DNA from: Pseudomonadota bacterium
GTDB lineage: Bacteria > Pseudomonadota > Gammaproteobacteria > Xanthomonadales > Rhodanobacteraceae
Length of the DNA stretch: 38,533 nt
Assembly: GCA_023430685.1 (NCBI GenBank)
Contig: JAEYZH010000172.1
Coordinates: 1-38,533, forward strand
Direction: 5' to 3'
Shown here: in pieces, positions 1-6,230 of the stretch
How positions within the stretch are numbered: position 1 is the stretch's first letter
How the letters are laid out: each line of letters opens with the position of its first letter
Made by a program: the position numbers and the translations under genes
The notes under the pieces: model-generated
The model's input: the letters and a program-made list of their open reading frames with translations, nothing else
The model's database searches: none
Told to the model about the DNA's origin: nothing

Positions 1-42
1 GCATGGCAATGGCCGCGTCGATGAACACATCCCGCGCAACCC

Positions 43-133
43 GTAGGAGCCCACCCTGTGGGCGATCCGCGCAGAAAACCGGTCGTTCGCGGGTCTTCGG
101 ATTCCCGCGATCGCGCACAGGGTGCGCTCCTGC
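43..133. repeat. REP-like imperfect inverted repeat
   Basis: The left arm at 43-67 (GTAGGAGCCCACCCTGTGGG and following bases) is mirrored by the right arm at 109-133, which ends CAGGGTGCGCTCCTGC, with about 40 bases between. The wording (TAGGAGC...CACCCTGTG...GCGATC) resembles dispersed intergenic palindromes common in Xanthomonadales and pseudomonads. It lies upstream of the small zinc-ribbon gene. The first 42 bases cannot be assigned; one forward frame stays open from base 2 to a TAG at 44-46 and could be the tail of a gene that begins outside the window. Confidence 0.6.
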
Positions 134-185
134 GGATGAATTTCGCGGGCTTGATCGCGCGGGCAAGCAGGCGCATCTTGGGCAC

Positions 186-470
186 GTGCCGATCCACGAA
201 TACGCCCCGGTCCAGCCGCCCGGCTGCTCCCTCTGCTGCTACGGCTTCGATCGCCTGCAGCCGGCGGGCGAGCCTGCGCTCGCGCACTGCCCCGCATGCG
301 GCACGGCGCTGCGGCGCGTCCCCTCGGCTCCCCAGGTCGTGCGCGGTGGTGCCCATCGACTGCAGGAATCCCACCTCGCCCGGCATGGCTTCACCCAGTA
401 TCGGCGCAACGGCAAGGGCCACTACGAGAAGACCGTCGGCGAAGGTCCCGATACGCTCGCCGACGACTGA
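186..470 (+). CDS. FmdB-type small zinc-ribbon protein
   Basis: A 94-residue protein read from a GTG start. It opens with the FmdB-family pattern (V/M)PIHEY, followed by two Cys-x2-Cys knuckles: CSLC at about residues 14-17 and CPAC at about 37-40. Together these would bind one zinc ion. The rest is basic and polar, with no membrane segment. The GTG is chosen because the family begins exactly with MPIYEY-like residues; the longer open frame upstream runs through the inverted repeat and is not coding-like. No convincing Shine-Dalgarno sequence is visible. Family members are often called putative regulatory proteins, but the function is not settled. The distance to pstS is about 200 bases, and a hairpin overlaps the stop codon, so it is probably a separate transcript. 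Confidence 0.7.
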   Translation: MPIHEYAPVQPPGCSLCCYGFDRLQPAGEPALAHCPACGTALRRVPSAPQVVRGGAHRLQESHLARHGFTQYRRNGKGHYEKTVGEGPDTLADD

Positions 471-490
471 CCGTCATCTTCCGTGACGGT
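470..490 (+). terminator. Hairpin overlapping the stop of the zinc-ribbon gene
   Basis: ACCGTCA (470-476) pairs perfectly with TGACGGT (484-490) around a seven-base loop. There is no run of T afterwards, so intrinsic termination is uncertain; it may only protect the 3' end. Confidence 0.35.
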
Positions 491-567
491 GATCTTGCAC
501 GAACCATCTGACGCAAGCCGTTGACGGCCTTGGTTTCGATGGCCGCGCGGCGCTGCGATTCCGGGCC

Positions 568-608
568 CTGAAACATCAGTGAAACAAAACCCTCATCGTG
601 CTGAAACC
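568..608 (+). promoter_or_regulatory. Probable Pho box array upstream of pstS
   Basis: TGAAAC occurs at 569-574, 580-585 and 602-607, and a weaker half-site CCTCAT sits at 591-596. All four are spaced exactly 11 bases apart (569, 580, 591, 602). PhoB binds tandem seven-base half-sites (CTGTCAT-like) separated by four A/T-rich bases, giving an 11-bp period. Here the half-sites read CTGAAAC, GTGAAAC and CCCTCAT, with spacers ATCA and AAAA. The array ends about 67 bases before the pstS start. The phasing is seen directly; binding by PhoB is inferred. Confidence 0.55.
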
Positions 609-674
609 TCGCGGGCCTAAAAAGCGCGCAGCCGGCAGCGTGCCGTGCCCGTCTTTTCAGTCGAGGAGTTCCGC

Positions 675-1697
675 GTGTACAACCCGATCAAGTGCCGCAT
701 CGCTGCCGCCGGCCTCGCCATGGTCCTCGGCGCCGCCTCCGCGCAGGCCGCCGACATCACCGGCGCCGGCGCAACCTTCATCTATCCGATCCTCGCCAAG
801 TGGTCGGACAGCTACCACAACGCGACCGGGACCAAGGTCAACTACCAGTCGATCGGCTCGGGCGGCGGCATTGCGCAGATCAAGGCCGGCACCGTCGTGT
901 TCGGCTCGTCCGACAAGCCGCTGGGTTCGGAAGAACTCGCGGACGCCGGCCTCGCGCAGTTCCCTTCGGTGATCGGCGGCGTCGTTCCGGTAGTCAACCT
1001 CGAAGGTGTCGACGGCGGCAAGATCCGCTTCACCGGTCCGCTGCTCGCGGACATCTACCAGGGCAAGATCAAGAAGTGGAACGACCCCGCGATCGCGCAG
1101 GTCAACCCGGGCGTGGCGCTCGGCGATCGCGCGATCACCGTCGTGCACCGTTCGGACGGCTCGGGCACGACGTTCAACTTCGTCAACTACCTCTCGAAGG
1201 TCTCGCCCGAATGGAAGGCGAACGTCGGCGAAGGCACCTCGGTGTCGTGGCCGACCGGCGTCGGTGGCAAGGGCAACGAAGGCGTCGCTGCCTACGTCAA
1301 GCAGATCAAGGGCTCGATCGGCTACGTCGAACTCGCGTACGCGCTGCAGAACGGCATGAGCTACGCCTCGATGCAGAACGCCGCGGGCCAGTTCGTGCAG
1401 CCGAGCCTCGAGAGCTTCCAGGCGGCCGCCGCGAATGCGGACTGGAAGAACGCGAAGGACTTCGAACTCATCATCACCAACGCGCCGGGCGAGAACGCCT
1501 GGCCGATCACCGCGACGAACTTCATCCTTGTCTACAAGCAGCCCAAGGACAGCGTGCGCACGAAGTCGGCGCTCGATTTCTTCAAGTGGGCCTACGACAA
1601 CGGCGCCGACCAGGCGCGCGAGCTGCACTACGTGCCGCTGCCCAAGGCGCTGACCGACCAGATCCAGGCGTACTGGACCGCGGAAATCAAGCTTTGA
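675..1697 (+). CDS. pstS: Phosphate ABC transporter, periplasmic binding protein PstS
   Basis: This is the periplasmic inorganic-phosphate receptor of the high-affinity PstSCAB importer. The 340-residue precursor starts at a GTG preceded at six bases by GAGGAG (663-668). An in-frame start 30 bases earlier would add ten residues ahead of the signal peptide and has no ribosome site. Residues 1-25 are a Sec signal peptide (hydrophobic AAAGLAMVLG, cleavage after AQA). The mature protein begins ADITGAGATF, the family hallmark, and carries the phosphate-contacting motifs SIGSGGGI and HRSDGSGTT. The usual YVPLP motif lies near the C-terminus. It is first in pstS-pstC-pstA-pstB-phoU. A 163-base gap with a hairpin separates it from pstC, consistent with the binding protein being made in excess. 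Confidence 0.96.
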   Translation: MYNPIKCRIAAAGLAMVLGAASAQAADITGAGATFIYPILAKWSDSYHNATGTKVNYQSIGSGGGIAQIKAGTVVFGSSDKPLGSEELADAGLAQFPSVIGGVVPVVNLEGVDGGKIRFTGPLLADIYQGKIKKWNDPAIAQVNPGVALGDRAITVVHRSDGSGTTFNFVNYLSKVSPEWKANVGEGTSVSWPTGVGGKGNEGVAAYVKQIKGSIGYVELAYALQNGMSYASMQNAAGQFVQPSLESFQAAAANADWKNAKDFELIITNAPGENAWPITATNFILVYKQPKDSVRTKSALDFFKWAYDNGADQARELHYVPLPKALTDQIQAYWTAEIKL

Positions 1698-1803
1698 GCG
1701 CACGCGATCGCGCCGCTCGTCACGCGCGCGGCGCGTAGCGAAGCGGACCAGCCCTCGCGCGCGGCGGGTCGCCGTGCGCGAGCGCACCGCACCCTCGACC
1801 CGT

Positions 1804-1823
1804 CGCGGCGAGCCATCGCCGCG
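1804..1823 (+). promoter_or_regulatory. Stem-loop between pstS and pstC
   Basis: CGCGGCGA (1804-1811) pairs with TCGCCGCG (1816-1823) around loop GCCA: eight GC-rich pairs. No T tract follows, so it is more likely a 3'-end stabiliser or partial attenuator that lets pstS mRNA accumulate over the distal genes. The rest of the 163-base gap is GC-rich with no recognisable gene. Confidence 0.4.
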
Positions 1824-1861
1824 CGCGGGAACGGGACACCCTCTCCTCCGGAATCCAACCG

Positions 1862-2857
1862 ATGGCGCAGGCCAGCGCAATCCAGGCGATCGACTCCGCG
1901 GCGCAGCAAGCCGGCGAACGCCGCAATCGGCGCGACACACGCGCCGATCGCGCGTTCCATTGGCTCGTCGCCGGCGCCGGCATGTTCGTGCTGCTTGCGC
2001 TCGGCGGCGCGGCGCTGTCGATGCTCTGGGGCGGACGCGAGGCATTCTCCGAGTTCGGAATCGGGTTCCTGTTCTCGACCGAGTGGGATGCGGTCAACCG
2101 GAAGTTCGGCGCGCTCGTACCGATCTACGGAACGCTCGTCACCGCGCTGATCGCGATGCTGATCGCGGTACCCGTGAGCTTCGGCATCGCACTGTTCCTG
2201 ACCGAAGTCGCCCCGGCCTGGCTGCGCGGTCCGGTCGGCGCCGCAATCGAGCTGCTTGCCGGCATTCCGTCGATCATCTACGGCATGTGGGGCCTGTTCG
2301 TGTTCGTGCCGATCATGGGCGAACACGTGACGCCGTGGCTCAACGACCACCTCGGCAGCTGGCCGATCATCGGCGCGTTGTTCACCGGCCCGCCGCTCGG
2401 CATCGGCATGCTGACCGCCGGCATCGTGCTCGCGATCATGGTGATCCCGTTCGTGTCGTCGGTCATGCGCGAGGTGTTCCTGACGGTGCCGACGCGCCTC
2501 AAGGAATCCGCCTACGCGCTCGGTTCGACCACTTGGGAAGTGGTGTGGAACATCGTGCTGCCGTACACGCGCTCCGCGGTGATCGGCGGCATCTTCCTCG
2601 GGCTCGGCCGCGCACTCGGCGAGACGATGGCGGTCACCTTCGTGCTCGGCAACGCGCACCGCCTCTCGGCCTCGCTGCTCGAACCGGGCAATTCGATCGC
2701 GGCGACGATCGCGAATGAATTCACCGAGGCCGACTCCGACCTCTACCGGTCCTCGCTGATCGCGCTCGGCTTCCTGCTGTTCGTCGTCACGTTCTTCGTG
2801 CTGGCCGCGGCCAAGCTCATGCTGCGTCGCCTCGCGCGCCAGGAGGGCCGGCGATGA
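1862..2857 (+). CDS. pstC: Phosphate ABC transporter permease PstC
   Basis: One of the two inner-membrane permeases that form the phosphate channel with PstA. It has 331 residues. A soluble N-terminus of about 35 residues is followed by six predicted membrane helices; the first is near residues 38-58 (AGAGMFVLLALGGAALSML). The cytoplasmic coupling loop that contacts PstB is visible as EVFLTVPTRLKESAYALGST, followed by the ALGETMAV segment typical of PstC. The last codons overlap the pstA start in an ATGA arrangement, indicating translational coupling. The N-terminal extension ahead of the first helix (rich in Ala, Gln and Arg) is longer than in E. coli, but other family members vary here. Confidence 0.95.
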   Translation: MAQASAIQAIDSAAQQAGERRNRRDTRADRAFHWLVAGAGMFVLLALGGAALSMLWGGREAFSEFGIGFLFSTEWDAVNRKFGALVPIYGTLVTALIAMLIAVPVSFGIALFLTEVAPAWLRGPVGAAIELLAGIPSIIYGMWGLFVFVPIMGEHVTPWLNDHLGSWPIIGALFTGPPLGIGMLTAGIVLAIMVIPFVSSVMREVFLTVPTRLKESAYALGSTTWEVVWNIVLPYTRSAVIGGIFLGLGRALGETMAVTFVLGNAHRLSASLLEPGNSIAATIANEFTEADSDLYRSSLIALGFLLFVVTFFVLAAAKLMLRRLARQEGRR

Positions 2858-3714
2858 GCCGCGCATCCGAACGCCTTTACCGCAGGCGCAGCCTCGTCAA
2901 CGGCTTCAACATGGTCGTGTCGGGCCTGTGCGCCGCATTCGGCCTGTTCTGGCTGGTGTGGATCCTCTGGACCACATTGCGCACCGGCCTCTCCGCGATC
3001 AGCCTGGACTTGTTCACGCGGATGACGCCGCCGCCGGGATCCGAGGGCGGCCTCGCGAACGCGCTGTTCGGCAGCCTGCTCATGAGCACCGCCGCGATCC
3101 TGATCGGCACGCCGATCGGCGTCGCGGCCGGCACCTGGCTCGCCGAGTACGCGCGCAAGCGCCCGCTCGGCGAGGCAGTGCGCTTCGTCAACGACATCCT
3201 GCTGTCGGCGCCGTCGATCGTGCTCGGGCTGTTCGTCTACACGCTGGTCGTCGCGCAGGTCGGGCACTTCTCCGGATGGGCCGGCGCGCTCGCGCTCGCG
3301 CTGATCGTGCTGCCGGTGGTGGTGCGCACCACCGACGAGATGCTGCAACTCGTGCCCGGCACGATGCGCGAGGCGGCGCTGTCGCTCGGCATCCCGCAAT
3401 GGAAGGTCACGCTGCAGGTGCTCTATCGCTCGGCCCTGCCCGGCATCGTCACCGGCATCCTGCTCGCGCTGGCGCGCATCAGTGGCGAGACCGCGCCGCT
3501 GCTGTTCACCGCGCTCAACAACCAGTACTGGACCCACGACATGAACGCGCCGATGGCGAGCGTGCCCGTGGTGATCTTCCAGTACGCGATGAGCCCGTAC
3601 GAATCCTGGCACGCGCTGGCCTGGGCCGGCGCGTTCGTGGTGACGATCTTCGTCCTGCTGCTCAGCCTGCTCTCGCGCGCGATCCTCCTGCGCAACAAGG
3701 TGACCCATGATTGA
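2854..3714 (+). CDS. pstA: Phosphate ABC transporter permease PstA
   Basis: The second channel-forming permease of PstSCAB, 286 residues with about six membrane helices. The first helix is around residues 20-45 (FNMVVSGLCAAFGLFWLVWI). The periplasmic loop contains MTPPPGSEGGLANA, a well-conserved PstA signature. The coupling segment TMREAALSLGIPQWKV contacts the ATPase, and ISGETAPLLFTA follows near the last helices. Its ATG overlaps the pstC stop by four bases, and its own 3' end overlaps pstB by eight bases, so pstC, pstA and pstB are translated as a tight unit. Confidence 0.95.
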   Translation: MSRASERLYRRRSLVNGFNMVVSGLCAAFGLFWLVWILWTTLRTGLSAISLDLFTRMTPPPGSEGGLANALFGSLLMSTAAILIGTPIGVAAGTWLAEYARKRPLGEAVRFVNDILLSAPSIVLGLFVYTLVVAQVGHFSGWAGALALALIVLPVVVRTTDEMLQLVPGTMREAALSLGIPQWKVTLQVLYRSALPGIVTGILLALARISGETAPLLFTALNNQYWTHDMNAPMASVPVVIFQYAMSPYESWHALAWAGAFVVTIFVLLLSLLSRAILLRNKVTHD

Positions 3715-4528
3715 CGCTCCCGCCCGGATCTCCGTCGCTCCCGCCGCGACGTCGGAGGCGCGCCCGCAGGCCCGGCGCCCGAAGATGGCAGCGCGCGGCC
3801 TCGACTTCCATTACGACGGCTTCCGTGCGCTCAAGGCGGTCAGCCTCGATGTCGCCGAGAAGCGGGTGACCGCGCTGATCGGCCCTTCGGGTTGCGGCAA
3901 GTCGACGCTGCTGCGCGTCTTCAACCGCATCTACTCGATCTACCCCGGCCAGCAGGCCAGCGGTGCGGTACTGCTCGACGGCGAGAACATCCTCGACCCG
4001 AAGTACCCGCTCAACCGCCTGCGCTCGAAGGTCGGCATGGTGTTCCAGAAACCGGTGCCGTTCCCGATGTCGATCTACGACAACATCGCCTACGGCATCC
4101 GCCACCACGAGAAGCTGTCGAAGGCCGAGATGGACGTGCGCGTCGAACAGGCGCTCGTGCAGGGCGCGCTGTGGGGCGAGGTCAAGGACAAGCTGCGGCA
4201 GAGCGCGCTCGGGCTGTCGGGCGGCCAGCAGCAGCGCCTGTGCATCGCACGCGCGATCGCGCTGCGCCCCGAAGTGATCCTGCTCGACGAACCGACGTCG
4301 GCGCTCGACCCGATCGCGACCGGCAAGATCGAGCAGCTGATTTCCGAGCTCAAGGCGCATTTCACGATCGCGATCGTGACCCACAACATGCAGCAGGCCG
4401 CGCGCTGCTCGGACTTCACCGCGTTCATGTACCTCGGCGAGCTGGTCGAGTTCGGTGAAACCGAACGCCTCTTCACCAAGCCGGAGAAGAAGCAGACCGA
4501 GGACTACATCACCGGCCGGTTCGGCTGA
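3707..4528 (+). CDS. pstB: Phosphate ABC transporter ATP-binding protein PstB
   Basis: The cytoplasmic ATPase that powers phosphate import. The protein has 273 residues. Walker A is GPSGCGKST (residues 59-67), the ABC signature LSGGQQQR (170-177), Walker B VILLDEP (190-196), and the switch histidine lies in TIAIVTHNMQQ (about residues 222-232). The Q-loop segment MVFQKPVPFPMSIYDN is specific to PstB among ABC ATPases. The ATG overlaps the pstA end by eight bases. The first 26 residues are a low-complexity Ala/Pro/Arg extension before the family core; an internal Met at residue 27 is a possible alternative start. phoU follows after 33 bases. Confidence 0.96.
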   Translation: MIDAPARISVAPAATSEARPQARRPKMAARGLDFHYDGFRALKAVSLDVAEKRVTALIGPSGCGKSTLLRVFNRIYSIYPGQQASGAVLLDGENILDPKYPLNRLRSKVGMVFQKPVPFPMSIYDNIAYGIRHHEKLSKAEMDVRVEQALVQGALWGEVKDKLRQSALGLSGGQQQRLCIARAIALRPEVILLDEPTSALDPIATGKIEQLISELKAHFTIAIVTHNMQQAARCSDFTAFMYLGELVEFGETERLFTKPEKKQTEDYITGRFG

Positions 4529-4561
4529 AGCCTTCCTGCCCGCCAACCACCAGGTCACGCC

Positions 4562-5293
4562 ATGCCGAATGTTTCCCCATCCAGCGAACACATCGTGAAA
4601 GGCTACGACGAGGAGCTCGATCGCCTGACCGGCGAGATCCAGCGCATGGGTGAGCTCGCGATGGCGCAACTCGAGTCCGCGATCGACGCGATCATGCGCC
4701 GCGACAGCGAGGCCGCGCTCGAGGTAGTCGGCGCCGACGCGACGATCGATGCGCTCGAGGAAGAGGTCAGCCACGACGTGATGCGACTCCTTGCGCTGCG
4801 CCAGCCGATGGCGCGCGACCTGCGCGAAGTGCTGGCGGCGCTGCGCATCGCGGCCGCGGTCGAGCGGATCGGCGACTATGCGGCCAACGTGGCCAAGCGC
4901 TCGCTGGTCCTCAACCAGTCCGCGCCGATCCGGCTCACGCACGCACTGCCTCGCCTCGCGCGCCTGGCCCAGGCGCTGGTGCGGGACGTGCTCGCCGCCT
5001 ACGCGACGCGCGACGACGCGCGCGCACTCGCCGCCTGGGCGCGCGACGAGGAACTGGATGCGCAGTACACCGGACTGTTCCGCGAGCTGCTGACCTACAT
5101 GATGGAAGACCCGCGCACGATCACGCCGTGCACGCACCTCCTGTTCATGGCCAAGAACCTCGAGCGCATCGGCGACCACGCGACCAATATCGCCGAGAAC
5201 GTGTACTTCCTGGTCAACGGCGTGCAGATCGCCGGTGCGCGGCGCAAGGGCGATGCGTCGGTGTCGATCGCCGAAGTCGACGATCCGCGCTGA
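4562..5293 (+). CDS. phoU: Phosphate signalling complex accessory protein PhoU
   Basis: PhoU links the phosphate transporter to the PhoR/PhoB two-component system and represses the regulon when phosphate is plentiful. The 243-residue all-helical protein contains two three-helix PhoU repeats. Each ends in the metal-binding ERIGD motif: ERIGDYAANVAKR (E101-D105) and ERIGDHATNIAENV (E201-D205). It is the last gene of the pst cluster, 33 bases after pstB, with family-typical length. No phoB or phoR gene follows; the next gene, rlmB, is on the opposite strand across an inverted repeat. Confidence 0.95.
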   Translation: MPNVSPSSEHIVKGYDEELDRLTGEIQRMGELAMAQLESAIDAIMRRDSEAALEVVGADATIDALEEEVSHDVMRLLALRQPMARDLREVLAALRIAAAVERIGDYAANVAKRSLVLNQSAPIRLTHALPRLARLAQALVRDVLAAYATRDDARALAAWARDEELDAQYTGLFRELLTYMMEDPRTITPCTHLLFMAKNLERIGDHATNIAENVYFLVNGVQIAGARRKGDASVSIAEVDDPR

Positions 5294-5317
5294 GACGCAT
5301 CGTCGTTCGCGCCCTGC

Positions 5318-5395
5318 AGGCTGGGCGCCCGAAGGGCGGCCGGCGCCCTTCGATCCGTCGAACACGTTGCCGGCCGCGCTGCGCGCGCCCAGCCT
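5318..5395. repeat. Inverted repeat between convergent phoU and rlmB
   Basis: AGGCTGGGCGC (5318-5328) is a perfect 11-base complement of GCGCCCAGCCT (5385-5395). The intervening bases are GC-rich and include smaller palindromes (GCGCCCGAAGGGCGGC). Because both flanking genes end here, it could terminate transcription from both sides, but it lacks T tracts and looks more like a dispersed REP-type palindrome. Confidence 0.5.
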
Positions 5396-6137
5396 ACGAA
5401 GCCGCGCGCTGACGCAAGGCTTCGAACAGCGTGATCCCCGTCGCAACCGACACATTGAGGCTCTCGACCTCGCCGCGCATCGGGATGCGCGCGAGGAAAT
5501 CGCAGGACTCGCGCGTGAGCCGGCGCAGTCCCTCGCCTTCGCCGCCGAGCACGAGCGCGATCGGGCCGACGAGATCGACCGCGTGGATCGTGCGCTCGCT
5601 GTCGCCGACCAGGCCGACCAGCCAGACGCCGGCATCCTTCAGGATCTTCAGCGCGCGCGCGAGGTTGGTCGCCGACACGATCGGCACGCGATCGGCCGCA
5701 CCTGCCGAGGCACGCCGGACGGTCGGCGTCACGCCGACCGCGCGATCCTTCGGGACGATCACCGCGGTGACGCCCGCGGCCTCGGCACTGCGCAGGCAGG
5801 CGCCGAAGTTGTGCGGATCGGTGACGCCATCGAGCACGAGCATGAGCGCCTCGCGTCCGGCGTTCTCGACGAGCGCCTTCAAAGCCGATTCGGGCAAAGC
5901 CGGAGGCGCGTTGTAGCGCGCGACCACGCCCTGGTGGCGCGCCCCGCCGGTCATGCGGTCGAGGGCCGCGCGATCGCGCGCATGCGGTTTCACGCCGAGT
6001 TCGCGCGCGCGCTCGCCGAGCTCCTTGACGCGTGCGTTGTGGCTGCCGCTTTCGATGTACAACTCGACGAGATTGCCGACGTCATGGGTCAGCGCCGCTT
6101 CGACCGCGTGGATGCCGATCAGGAGTTCAGTGGACAT
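5394..6137 (-). CDS. rlmB: 23S rRNA (guanosine-2251-2'-O)-methyltransferase RlmB
   Basis: A SpoU/TrmH-type SAM-dependent methyltransferase that modifies G2251 in the P-loop of 23S rRNA. The 247-residue protein has an N-terminal substrate-binding domain (GIHAVEAAL at residues 8-16) and a C-terminal knotted SPOUT domain. SpoU motif 1 is LDGVTDPHNFGACLRSAEAAG, with the catalytic Asn and Arg. Motif 2 is ALVLGGEGEGL and motif 3 is IPMRGEVESLNVSVAT. It lies 93 bases downstream of rnr on the same strand, the usual gammaproteobacterial rnr-rlmB order, and probably shares its transcript. The stop sits at the edge of the inverted repeat shared with phoU. Confidence 0.95.
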   Translation of the reverse strand: MSTELLIGIHAVEAALTHDVGNLVELYIESGSHNARVKELGERARELGVKPHARDRAALDRMTGGARHQGVVARYNAPPALPESALKALVENAGREALMLVLDGVTDPHNFGACLRSAEAAGVTAVIVPKDRAVGVTPTVRRASAGAADRVPIVSATNLARALKILKDAGVWLVGLVGDSERTIHAVDLVGPIALVLGGEGEGLRRLTRESCDFLARIPMRGEVESLNVSVATGITLFEALRQRAAS

Positions 6138-6230
6138 GGGGCGGACTCGGGATTCGGGATTGGAGATGCGCGGCGCAGCTCAGTGCGGATCGAGCGGGGT
6201 CCGAACGACCCGTCTCGCCAGGCCGGAGCG

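Noticed and set aside
598..972. Small forward open frame overlapping the pstS start
   Set aside because: It is out of frame with pstS, rich in Ser, Arg and Pro, and begins within the promoter region.
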